A DNA stretch of 64,000 bases from the NCBI GenBank assembly GCA_013176395.1, contig JABMLP010000013.1, positions 1,240,001 through 1,304,000 on the forward strand, written 5' to 3'. Numbering within the stretch: the stretch's first letter is position 1; each line of letters starts with the position of its first letter. The stretch comes from Venturia oleaginea (lineage: Eukaryota > Ascomycota > Dothideomycetes > Venturiales > Venturiaceae). Under the pieces are notes generated by a model. It made no database searches. It saw nothing but the letters and a program-made list of their open reading frames with translations, and had not been told where the DNA came from. Below are positions 32,192 through 42,056 of the stretch, one piece after another. A program made the position numbers and the translations under genes.

Positions 32192-35100
32192 TTATTCCTC
32201 GTCGTCAGAGTTTGGTGGTTGCGGCGTTCCCTTGGGGCTGTTGAGCCACTCAATATAACGGAGACGACGTCTGACCTCACGCTCCTTGACTTGAGCACGC
32301 GTCAACTTCTTCTTCTTGCGAGAACGAAAGTTTAGATCTCCACTGCCTTCTGCTTCAGAGTTCATAGCACTGCCAGTTGGTGTGGCGGCAGCGCTGGCTT
32401 GGGCAGAGGACATGGCGGAGGAGACGTTGGATGAACCGGGTCTGCTGTCTTCGAAGCGGTCGAGGGAGACAGCGAGATGGCCCTTGTGGGTAACGCGTCC
32501 GTCGTTGACGTGCCATTGCTCTGGGCACAGAGCACCGACGAACTCCTCATTGTGAGAAATCATCACGACACCACCTTTGAACTCGCGGATAGCGACGGCC
32601 AACCCACCAAGAGAGTCTCGATCCAAGAAATTGGTTGGTCTAAAAGTTGACGTTAGTATACATTGTAAGAGTGGAGAAGAAGGGGCACTTACTCGTCAAG
32701 AACCAACAAATGAGGGTTGTTCCACATGGCACCAGCAAGCACGACCTTGACCTTTTGTCCTCCGGACAAGCCAGAAATCTCGTTGTGATTGGCAATTTCT
32801 GGATCAAGACCGATATCCTCAAAGTGCTTGGAGATGACCTTTGGCTCCAATGTACGGTATCCAAGACCTTCACGGGAAGCCTCGTGGTCATCGAATTCCT
32901 GGATCAACTTGGTGAAACCACGTTCAACAAGTGTCTCTCGGGAAATCTGCGAATTGTACTTGGGCAGCATGTTTTTCCATTTGACTTCGTACTGGAATGT
33001 CTTCTTCCACTTTTGACGACCCATCAAAGCTTCGACAAGTCGTGGACCCTTGCCATCACCCAAATCGATGGGTGTAGCCATCTGCTTCTTGTCTTCTTCG
33101 GTGAGAACACGGGTTTGCTTCATCAAGACCTCGCGGTCGTCTCCGTTGGCATATCTCCATTGCAAGTACTGGTTGGGTGTCTTCTCCATGTGCATCTCAA
33201 CGTGCTCAAGGGCGTGTTGCTTGATGTATCCGATACGTAAATTAGGATGCTTCTCGACTCGGCCTTCTTGTGGAGTGACCTCACCAGTCAAGATCTTGAT
33301 AAGAGTGGACTTTCCGGCACCGTTAGGACCAATAATAGCTACTCGGGAGGAGAGAGTGAGCGCAACGCTGACACTGTGCAAGTTGGGTTTCGAAGCTCCT
33401 GGGTAGGTGTAGGTGGCGTTTGTCATCTGCAAAATTCTTCGCGTGTTCGATTTGATGCCACTGAGAATACCAGGAGGTGGGAACTTGAATTGAACTTGCG
33501 AAGCCGACAGGGTGTAATAACTCTTGGCTTCTGGCTTTTGCTTCACGAACTCAGCCAGGTTGCCCTTGTAGCATACGAGTTTCTTAGTCTCGTAGTGGTA
33601 GATGTCAGTGCAGACGTCGTCGAGGAATGTCGAGTCGTGAGAGACGATCAAACTGGTGATCTCGGTGTTGGTCCTGAGGTAGTCGACAAGCCACTTGATA
33701 TTTGCAACATCCAAGTGATTGGTGGGCTCGTCAAGCAAGAGCACATCGGCACGCAGCAACATAGCACGAGCGAGTGCGAGCTTCATTTTCCAACCACCGG
33801 AGAGAGAACCAACCTTGTGGTATTGACGGCCATCGGGGCCGTCCGTAAAACCGACCTCGGCGAGAACGGCAGAGATCCGTTCTTTGCCCTCTGGCGCCAA
33901 CTTGGGATCTTTGAGACAGTAGTTGAGAATGCTGATCTCGGCGTCTTCACCCTGGTTGTGCTCCACGAAGCACGTTCGAACCTCATCAGGTGACGGGAAA
34001 CCCTCGAGCTTGCCGTCAGCAATACTGCGCATCAGTGTGGACTTTCCAGCACCGTTACGACCACACAGGCCGTATCTATGACCCTTGAGAAGTCGGAGGT
34101 TGCTGTGCGAGAGGAGAAGCATACCACCGTAACCGAGGGAGAAAGTTGCGTTGACAATCTCAACCTCGCCGTCCTCAAGCGCAGGCGGCGCGCCGAATTT
34201 GCGGGTGTCTTCAGTCAAGTAGAAGTTGTGGATGGCATCTGTGATCTTCTCAGATGTGTCCTTTGCTAGGAGCGGTTTGACATATGGGCCGATACTGGCC
34301 GGAATGCGAGCCAGCTGTCGTTGATTCACGTCCTCGGCGATAATTTCTCCTATGTAAGTCTTTGCAAGTTTCCACAGATCAGCGTCACCGGGATAATCAG
34401 CAAGACCACCATTGTTCTTGACCTCCTTGTCCAAAAGTTTTACGACGTCATCGGGCGAAGTTCGCTCGATAATCTTCACCTCGGATGCGGTCTGGTCGCC
34501 CATAGCCTTGTGCATGACTACCACCGCTCTCTCTGCGATCTCACGAACTTCGGGCAATGATGCACGATCCTTGACCTTGGTGACACCAGGAATAAGCTTC
34601 GGCAAGAATGCACGAGCTTCGATAGGGTCGTGAACCAGTCTGGTCAAATTCTCTACTACGACACAAGTTTGACGGAGAACTTCTTGGGCCGTCGTTGGGG
34701 TGTTTAGGGATCGCTCCAAAAGAGGGGTCAGCATGGCTAGGACTGGCGATGTGACAATTGCCACAAAGGTCGTCTGGGATAACGCATGGATAGCCTTTTG
34801 GAGAGTTTCGGTGGAAGGGTGCTCCATGGCCTGAACCAATAGAGGAATTCGGGGCTCCACGTCGTCGTTTTGGAGGAGGGTTGTCAGAGATTTCATGCTT
34901 TTGATGGCCTGTTTTGCAACCTCGGACTTGAGATCGTGCATACCGCCCTCGACGACTGGAATCAAGCCCTCGAGACGTTTTCCGAGAGCTTCTCGCAGCA
35001 AATCTTTTCCTTGCTCTTCCTCTTTGGTGCCCATGCCCATCTTAGCGTTGTCAGCCATCTTGCCAACAAGCTTGAAGGCGCAGACTGTTCCCTGCCATTT

Positions 35101-35616
35101 CCCAGTGGACTTCCCAAGATACTTGACGAGCAGAGGTAGTAAGCCGGCAACCAAGGCCTCGACCTTGAGGTTGTCGAAAAGAGCGTCAACGGCATATTGT
35201 GCAGACTCGCGAACGCTTGAAGCCTTGTCCGCTAGAGCATCCAAAGAAACTGCTACAAGACCTGGCTCTTGAACCATGAAGACAACTTCGCTCAGCGGCT
35301 GTTGTGGTGGAAATCGCTCGAACAGCGCACCCAAAGCGAACATAGCGCCCTCTCTTCGACCAACATTTTTTTTATCGGTGGCCGCCTTTTTTATTTGGTC
35401 GAGGACCCCATATGCTTTAAATCCGCGGTGTCCAACGGAGTTGAGGAGTACTGTGGTGAGAGCGTATGCGGCATCGAGGGAGGTTTGCGACTTATCAGCG
35501 GTGAAGATTGTGTTTAGGATATCTGTAATTTCGTCCTGGGTCGGTGGGGGAGTCGAGCCGTCGGCCGGCTTCACGACGATAGCGGGTGCCATGGGAGGCG
35601 AGTCGATATGCGGCAT
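32192..35616 (-). CDS. Translation elongation factor 3 (ABC-F ATPase)
   Basis: Exon 1 is 35616-32693 and exon 2 is 32639-32192, joined across a 53-bp intron inside the second Walker B (VLDE | PTNFLD). The protein has 1123 residues, or 1115 if translation starts at the in-frame ATG at 35592 (MAPAIVV). EF-3 is the fungal-specific ribosomal ATPase that helps clear tRNA from the E site. Visible parts in order are an N-terminal HEAT-repeat region (about 1-330); a first ABC module with GLCGRNGAGKSTLMRS and LSGGWKMKLALARAML; a second with IGPNGAGKSTLIKI and LSGGQKVKVVLAGAMW; the inserted chromodomain-like segment between the motifs of the second module; and a Lys-rich C-terminal tail (RKKKKLTRAQVKEREVRRRL) that binds the ribosome in yeast. 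Many open frames on the plus strand here are shadows. Confidence 0.95.
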
Positions 35617-36651
35617 GCAGAGGGTTGCCGTCTATGTGTCGAGAATGGTGCCTCTCTTTCTGGAGTGGAGAGAGTCGAGATTGTGGGCTGTTCTTACGAA
35701 GCACAATAGTGGTGGCCGGTGAAGAGGCCGTGAGAAGTGAAGTCGAGTGGGAGGAAGGGAGTATGGCGAAGCAGGGAAGAATAAAAGCACACAGGTAGAG
35801 TGGAGATTTCTGAAGAACAAGACCACCGCGACTTGCACAGGTGTACGTTGTTGTCGAGGCGAGAAGGAGGGTAAAAAAGGCCTCGTCGAAAAAGTAGCTA
35901 AGGCCGCAAGGGTGGAGCCCCGGAGTGAGATCAGCAGCAGCTTGGCAACAAGGCGGAAGGCGAAAGGAAAAAAGAACCAGTTGTTTGGAAAATGGCCTCG
36001 GCGAGTGAGTTTATCGATAGTACCGAGTGGAAACGAGTGTCTAATCTCTGCCTCGTCAGTGGCTGAATTCAGTACGACGAAGATTCGTTCCAGATGAACA
36101 CGCCTTCATGCGCAACACGTAAGTTAAACACCACTTCGGACATTATTTCATGATCTAGCACTTCAATCAATGTAATCGATAGTCAGTACCTTCGTTGATT
36201 CATCTGCTTACCGCTCGGTCAAGTCTAGATTAACATGGCAAATATTCGGGCAACTTTCCTTCCCGAAAACTCTACTCTTGAAGAGACATTATTTGGCCTA
36301 GATTGTTTCTCGTGAGGTTCGTAGCAAGTCACAGTCAAGAGATGGGCCAAGAGATCGTGAGCGACTCCGCGTATCCCCATGCCAGGGTTCAGTACCCGCG
36401 ACTTCATCTATTCGCATATGATGAACAGGGAGCCCCCAATCACCAGAGCTGTCATAACACCATATACACCCAGGCTGTTCTCATGTCACGAGATCAAGAA
36501 TACCCATCTCCAGAACTATAGTTACCAAGGGTGAGAGTGCACTATTTACGCTCCTGATCTGCTCACATCTGTCCAGAACTAGATCAGTACCATCTTCCTC
36601 TTCTTCTCGAGCCACCGTAACTTACCACCAAGAAACAATACCAATACTAAA
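35617..36651. other. Divergent intergenic region, EF-3 / small secreted protein
   Basis: About 1 kb between start codons facing away from each other. It should carry the strong EF-3 promoter. A 116-codon frame at 35747-36097 lacks domain character, and I do not call it. Confidence 0.45.
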
Positions 36652-37038
36652 ATGCAACTCTTCTCTATTGTAACCCTCTCCTTCTCCCTCTGCGCTTTCA
36701 CCGCCGCTAATTCCTGCGCATCATGGGTCCTTCCAGAGGATTGCCTAAGGCAGGCCGCAGCGTTCTCTTCAACGTTGAAAACGGAAACCTTCTCCATGCC
36801 CAAACCAGAAGCGGCAGACATTCCAGATATTCCAGCAGCTGCTCCGCCAGCGCCACCTCCAAATCACCGCAATTGTGGGACTCTCGGTATGATGGATGCA
36901 AACGACGCTCCTTGCGATAGGATGTACAGACCAGCCGCACAGCCATCGCCAGTACCACCGCCAGTAACCCAAGTGGAGGCAGAGAAAGAGGTGCCCGCCG
37001 CTGGTTCGAAGAGAATGGCAACTCTCTTGCAGGCATAG
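36652..37038 (+). CDS. Small secreted cysteine-containing protein (effector-like)
   Basis: Single exon, 128 residues. The N-terminus MQLFSIVTLSFSLCAFTAANS is a clear signal peptide, probably cut near residue 20. The mature part has four cysteines (SCASWVLPEDC, then NCGTLGMMDANDAPC), enough for two disulfides. Between and after them are Pro/Ala-rich linkers (PAAAPPAPPPN, PSPVPPPVTQVEAE). There is no recognisable domain. Small size, secretion and cysteines are the usual profile of fungal effector candidates or wall-associated peptides, but these are weak criteria. The gene-like leader (CACCAAGAAACAATACCAATAC just before the ATG) supports expression. Confidence 0.6.
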   Translation: MQLFSIVTLSFSLCAFTAANSCASWVLPEDCLRQAAAFSSTLKTETFSMPKPEAADIPDIPAAAPPAPPPNHRNCGTLGMMDANDAPCDRMYRPAAQPSPVPPPVTQVEAEKEVPAAGSKRMATLLQA

Positions 37039-37614
37039 ATTCTCACGAGATTATTAGTCGTCGAGCATGATAGGGAAAACTCTGGAGGTGTCTGATATGA
37101 GGCTCGATTGTATTAGCATGAACGAGCAATCCACAGCGCTAGAATGAGATGTAGACATGGGATGACCAAGTCGTTATCTGGAATAACCAATGTTGTAGGC
37201 TTTTGTGCCAGAATGATGGGATTTGAAGTCGTGTTGTAGTTTCACTCTATCGAGGAATCAATACCAAATTACTACGGCCAGCTCTTCAACTCGGTTCCGG
37301 TTTCGCTGGTCGCATTTGATGAAGGGAGTGTCCGCATAGTCTTACCCCAACCTGATGTAAGTCCCGATAAATTCCTGGCGAGCCTTTTTCTTCGGTTGCG
37401 TGGAGGGTGAGATGATCAATGGCTGAAGAACTAGAGGTGGAATCCACTAATGCTGACAAACACTGTGGCTTATCGATTCCCCGAATGACGCCGCCCCGGC
37501 CGTGGGGCAGAGTTCGCTCGAGCCAAAAGTCAAATCTCTTCAGATCTCCTGCAGTTTGTGAACAACAATAATCTCACTTCCAAGAATTTGTTCCAATAAA
37601 CCGCAAATATGGTC
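37039..37614. other. Intergenic region, 576 bp
   Basis: 3' flank of the secreted protein gene and promoter of LSG1. Nothing else recognised. Confidence 0.4.
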
Positions 37615-39680
37615 ATGCCAAAGTCGAAAAAGAGCGTCGGCCTCGGCAACAGTCTCATGAACGATCGCTTTGGGAGGAACAAGGGTTCGGAGATGCACAG
37701 AGGAAATGCCCAAGAAGGAATCCAGCGTACAGGCGTTACTGGCGAGAAAGTACGGGACCTGCTGGAGTTGTAGATTATACATACTAATTCTTCTCGTAGT
37801 ATGTCACAAACCACAAGAAGGAGGCTGCCTGGGTCAAGATGCGAAGTGTCACTGAACAAGCCGCCCTCGACGAATTCCTAAGCACCGCCGAACTTGCCGG
37901 AACAGACTTCACAGCCGAAAAACTCAACAATGTCAAAATTATACACACCGACCAGAAGAATCCCTATTTACTGTCCGCCGCTGAGGAGCGTGCCACAGTG
38001 AAGAAACACAAGGAGAACCGGACGAGAATCACCGTGCCTAGACGACCACACTGGGACAAGAATACCACACCAGAAGAGCTGGATGAAGCCGAGAGATTAT
38101 CGCTTTTGGAATGGCGGAGAGGACTGGCTGAGCTGCAAGAATCAAACGATCTGCTTATGACACCCTTCGAGCGCAATCTAGAAGTATGGAGACAACTCTG
38201 GCGAGTCATTGAGCGATCGGACTTGATTGTACAGATTGTGGATGCAAGAAATCCCCTCATGTTCAGATGTGAAGATCTGGAGAAATACGTAAAAGAAGTG
38301 GACAAGAAGAAGAATAACCTGTTGCTTGTGAATAAAGCCGATATGATGACGCTGGAGCAGAGACTGGCATGGGCAGGTTACTTTGAGGAGGCTGGCGTGA
38401 ACTACAAATTCTTTTCGGCGGCGCTTGCGAAAGAAATGAACGAGGCGCAAGATCTAAGCGGAAGCGAGGAGGAGTCCGAAGAGGGTGAGGATGATGAGGA
38501 GGAGTCCGAGGAGAACCAGCTATCAGCGAAGGGAAAGAGTCTCAGCGTGAAAGACCACCGAGCGCACGAGAACCTGCACGAACAAGTGACAGAGCTGGAT
38601 GAAAATGAGCGCACTAGGATATTGACTACCGATGAGTTGGAATCCTTGTTCCTACAACATGCACCATCAGCCGAAAACGGTCCAGAAGGACGAGCTCGCA
38701 AGACGACCATCGGATTGGTTGGATACCCCAACGTCGGAAAGTCGTCAACAATCAATGCTCTTGCTGGTGCCAAAAAGGTGTCAGTTTCAGCTACCCCAGG
38801 TAAAACCAAGCACTTTCAGACAATTCTCCTGAGCGACGAGGTCACACTTTGCGATTGTCCTGGTCTTGTGTTCCCCAACTTTGCAACCACCAAGGCCGAG
38901 CTTGTGTGCAGTGGTATTTTGCCTATCGATCAACTACGTGAGTACACCGGACCTGCCGGTCTCGTTGCTCAGCGTGTGCCACAAGCATTCTTGGAAATCA
39001 TATACGGCATGAAAATAAAGATTCGGCCTGCTGAAGAGGGCGGTACCGGAATACCCACAGGAGCAGAGATTCTGAGAGCATATGCGGCTGCGAGAGGTTT
39101 CGCAACCACAGGTTTGGTATGACTACCTTCACTTCTCTTCTTCTTCAGCTGACAAAGCCAGGGACAACCTGATGAATCTCGTGCCGCTCGGTATGTGTTG
39201 AAGGACTACGTCAAGGGCAAATTGCTCTACTGTCATCCACCACCCTCAGACCGAGCGATTGATGATCGCTATTTCAATAGAGAGCTCTACGATGTGGCAC
39301 ATTTGCCAGAAAAGCGGAGGGCAGCACTAGCTTCGAGTGTCGCAGCATCTTTTGCTGCTTCCGAAGCCGGATCGACTGCATCCGTTATGGACGATGCCGG
39401 TGAATTGGTTCCTCTTGGAGCCGTACAGGGTCCAAAAACCGGTCGTCTAGATGCTCGATTCTTTGCTAGAGGACAAGGAAATGGTGCGCTGAGGATGCCA
39501 TTCCATCACCAATATAGCGAGCAGGTCCAACAAGGCAAGCTACCGACTGGTAGAAAGGCGAGAGAGATCTTAGCATTGGACAAAGACGTTGACCCTAGCG
39601 AGCTCAAGCTGAACAGCAAGAAGCACTTCAAAGCTAACAAGAGGAAGGCGAAGGCGAAGATCTCGACCGAGTTTGATTGA
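37615..39680 (+). CDS. LSG1: Large-subunit GTPase Lsg1 (60S export/maturation)
   Basis: Exons are 37615-37749, 37800-39116 and 39162-39680, giving 656 residues, close to the yeast protein (about 640). An in-frame ATG at 37609 would add two residues. Lsg1 is a cytoplasmic circularly permuted GTPase that releases the export adaptor Nmd3 from new 60S subunits. The permuted order of motifs is visible: G4 NKAD (LLLVNKADMM, about residue 223), G5-like FFSAAL, then G1 GYPNVGKSS (about 352) and G3 DCPGLVFP (about 398). An acidic insert (GSEEESEEGEDDEEESEEN) lies between G5 and G1. The N-terminus KSKKSVGLGNSLMNDRFG and C-terminus KKHFKANKRKAKAK are family-typical. Introns are 50 and 45 bp. Confidence 0.93.
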
Positions 39681-40520
39681 GAAGGCAATCCGAGAACGGC
39701 ATTCCGGTGTGACTCACCACTTAATCTATGCTGCCGTACCTCCTACAGTAGGAACATTTGACTGACGATTTATTTCACCAAGATCGATGAGGCGCGTGCT
39801 CATAATATTGTGGGCGGCGAAAGACCATTTTCCATCGCGATTTCGAAACAGCGCGTGCAGGTCATCTCCAAAGACACCAGTATTTTGTCGCTGATTAGCT
39901 TGCGATTGCTCACGACTCTCGATTTCTGTGTCGCTGAGAGTGTCGGTTTAAATGCTTTCGTACTATGCTCGCAGGTAGTCATCGCATGTTGGTTGATGTT
40001 CACAAATTTCCACGCAGAAGCCTGGATGATGATGTTTGGATAGTCAGTGAGCCAACAAGAAAGCAATAAGAAATAGGAAAACTTCTGTTAATCCTTGGTC
40101 TACTTTTCCCCTTACAAAACCATCTATATCCTAACTGTACCTAATGTTCCGTCACAGGCCCTAATCACCCAACCACTTATTTACGGTCCATCCCGTTTTC
40201 GTTTCGTTTTACACATGTCGTTTCTCGGTTTTCTTTTCGGCCTCGTGCACTCACTCTTACGCGTGCGCTGAGTAATCTGTGCGCTTTTTTGACGTGGGAG
40301 AGTTCGTTTCTGATAAAGTAAACATGTTCTTGTTTGTTGTTTATGATTCGACGGGAGTTTCGTGAGCAAGATTCAATTCGTTTTCTTCGTTTGACGTTTA
40401 TTTTATATTGTTTGTAATGCGAGGCCATGTGGCGATCGATACGAAGGAAGATTTTGACCAATGATGGGGTCATTTCGTTCATGGGATTTATTCCATTATC
40501 CAGGGTACGTACTTTACTGT
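39681..40520. other. Intergenic region between LSG1 and the nested elements
   Basis: 840 bp without a recognised gene. T-rich runs near 40190-40420 suggest untranslated or neutral sequence. Confidence 0.4.
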
Positions 40521-40585
40521 AATACCGTATTAACATGCCAAAGTGGCCTCTACTTCAAGAGTATATTACGCCGAATGGGGCCGGC
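40521..40585 (+). repeat. Left inverted repeat of the outer element
   Basis: Pairs imperfectly with 46525-46598 in inverted orientation, roughly three matches in four, with a small gap near the middle. It starts AATACCGTATTAACATGCC. Confidence 0.6.
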
Positions 40586-40751
40586 TAGGCAGCTGAATTA
40601 GCCGATTGACGACCTCATTCGATCGTCTGCCGTATATTCAACATATTTGTTAGCTAAATACACTGATAGAGTCAGATTCAACTTATCACAGCTAACGAAA
40701 TATACCCACATATATCTCCCAGGATTCTTTGTTAGCTAAAAGGGTGGTAGC

Positions 40752-40927
40752 TGTTATGGGCATGGCCCATGGTTGGTATAGGCTAAGAGCCTAAGCCTGA
40801 TTGAGCCTAGTATAGAGAAAGAACCTCATTGAGGTTCTCTGTTTGTAGATACCTTCACTCTTTAACTGAATCTAAACAATCTTTGGCTACGAGTATGCTG
40901 CGTCTTTCCAGCTACCGTCCCGTAATA
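40752..40927 (+). repeat. 5' LTR, 176 bp
   Basis: Begins TGTTATGGGCATGGCCCATG and ends CCGTCCCGTAATA; I see no difference from the 3' copy. The start contains the palindrome ATGGGCATGGCCCAT. The 11-mer AACTGAATCTA at 40864-40874 matches the primer site, so transcription should start there (start of R). Confidence 0.93.
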
Positions 40928-40938
40928 TAGATTCAGTT
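40928..40938 (+). other. Self-priming primer-binding site
   Basis: TAGATTCAGTT lies directly after the 5' LTR. It is the exact reverse complement of the 11-mer AACTGAATCTA within the LTR (40864-40874; 46266-46276), and the pairing stops at 11 bases on both sides. This is the Tf1-type arrangement, where the RNA's own 5' end primes reverse transcription in place of a tRNA. The sequence match is observed; the mechanism is inferred. Confidence 0.75.
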
Positions 40939-40961
40939 CTTTACAAACCTAGGTGTACTTG

Positions 40962-42056
40962 ATGCGTAGCAACAGTACCCTATCGACTCCTACAACCTAC
41001 ACCCCTACTACCGACGACGACCCAATCGCGAGCATTACGCAAGGAATCGACAAACTCTCAATGGCTCGAGCAAATTCGCCTGACACCGTACAACAATTGG
41101 TGGCAGCTCTGACCGCAGTCAGTGTTGATGGGAACACCGGTGCAAAAGCTATTGCATGGCCTAAATGGGACGGGAAAAGAGACAACTACACGCTGTTCAG
41201 ATGGCAGATCAAGACAAAAATCACTGTTGAAAATGGGAAGCTTGGAAGCAATCAAGGAATATGCGCGAACATCTTCAACGGGCTTCCGACAGAGAAACAA
41301 CAACGCGTCATCCAATGGCTAAGCAATGGAGAGCAACATGACAACTACGAACCCGAGTCCTTTATCAAGCATATGGACGACAAGTTCTTAGATCATGAAG
41401 CGGAAGCTAAAGCTCTCGACGAGCTGAACAAGATTAGCCAAGGCAGCAGACAACCGTTCGAAGACTTCCGCCAGCAGTTCGAACAACTGACATCGCAAGC
41501 TGGATCCCTAGCGCCGCAAAGAGCCTCAAAGATCACTATCATGAACAACGCGCTCAACTACTCCCTCCAACAGACCTTGAAATCAGTGCGATTGTCCAGG
41601 GACGACTACGACACTTACGTAAAAGATGTACAGTACTTCGCGACGAAGACAGAGGCTCTATTCCACCAACGCCGCTATCCAAGTACGGATAAGGAGACGC
41701 CAACGACTCGAGGGAGGCCACAATCACCCCAAACAGTCAGTCGTGACGCAGAAGGCGATGTCGAAATGACTGGCATCAACGCCCTTTCAGCGCAGATCGC
41801 AGCACTGATAGCTCGGGTCGATACACTCGGAAAGGATGCGAAGAAGGACCGACGACCTAGAGCGAAATGGCGATCCCAAACAGAGTTCTTGGCACTTATA
41901 CAAGCGGGCAAATGCGGGCGCTGTAAGAAGCCCAAGCACCATCCGAACATATGCGAATTCCGACCAGCAACACGTCCAAAGACTCAGGTCACTGCGGTAA
42001 TCACACAGCATACCGATGACTCCCTACAGGAAGCCTCATCAGAGTCGGAAAACTAG
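40962..42056 (+). CDS. Retrotransposon Gag protein
   Basis: 364 residues from the first ATG at 40962 (MRSNSTLSTPTTYTPTTD). The central part (about 65-230) is the helical retrotransposon Gag region (WPKWDGKRDNYTLFRWQIK, IKHMDDKFLDHEAEAKALDE). Near the C-terminus is a classical zinc knuckle, CGRCKKPKHHPNIC (CX2CX4HX4C, 41913-41954), that binds the element's RNA. The frame ends at TAG 42054-42056 and is intact. Pol continues in the -1 frame, open from 42020, so the two frames overlap by 37 nt. Confidence 0.88.
   Translation: MRSNSTLSTPTTYTPTTDDDPIASITQGIDKLSMARANSPDTVQQLVAALTAVSVDGNTGAKAIAWPKWDGKRDNYTLFRWQIKTKITVENGKLGSNQGICANIFNGLPTEKQQRVIQWLSNGEQHDNYEPESFIKHMDDKFLDHEAEAKALDELNKISQGSRQPFEDFRQQFEQLTSQAGSLAPQRASKITIMNNALNYSLQQTLKSVRLSRDDYDTYVKDVQYFATKTEALFHQRRYPSTDKETPTTRGRPQSPQTVSRDAEGDVEMTGINALSAQIAALIARVDTLGKDAKKDRRPRAKWRSQTEFLALIQAGKCGRCKKPKHHPNICEFRPATRPKTQVTAVITQHTDDSLQEASSESEN

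Noticed and set aside
32647..35798. Many long open frames on the plus strand across the EF-3 gene
   Set aside because: They are antisense shadows of a clearly coding minus-strand gene and show no domain.
35747..36097. 116-codon basic frame upstream of EF-3
   Set aside because: Purine-rich leader sequence of EF-3 read on the opposite strand explains it better.
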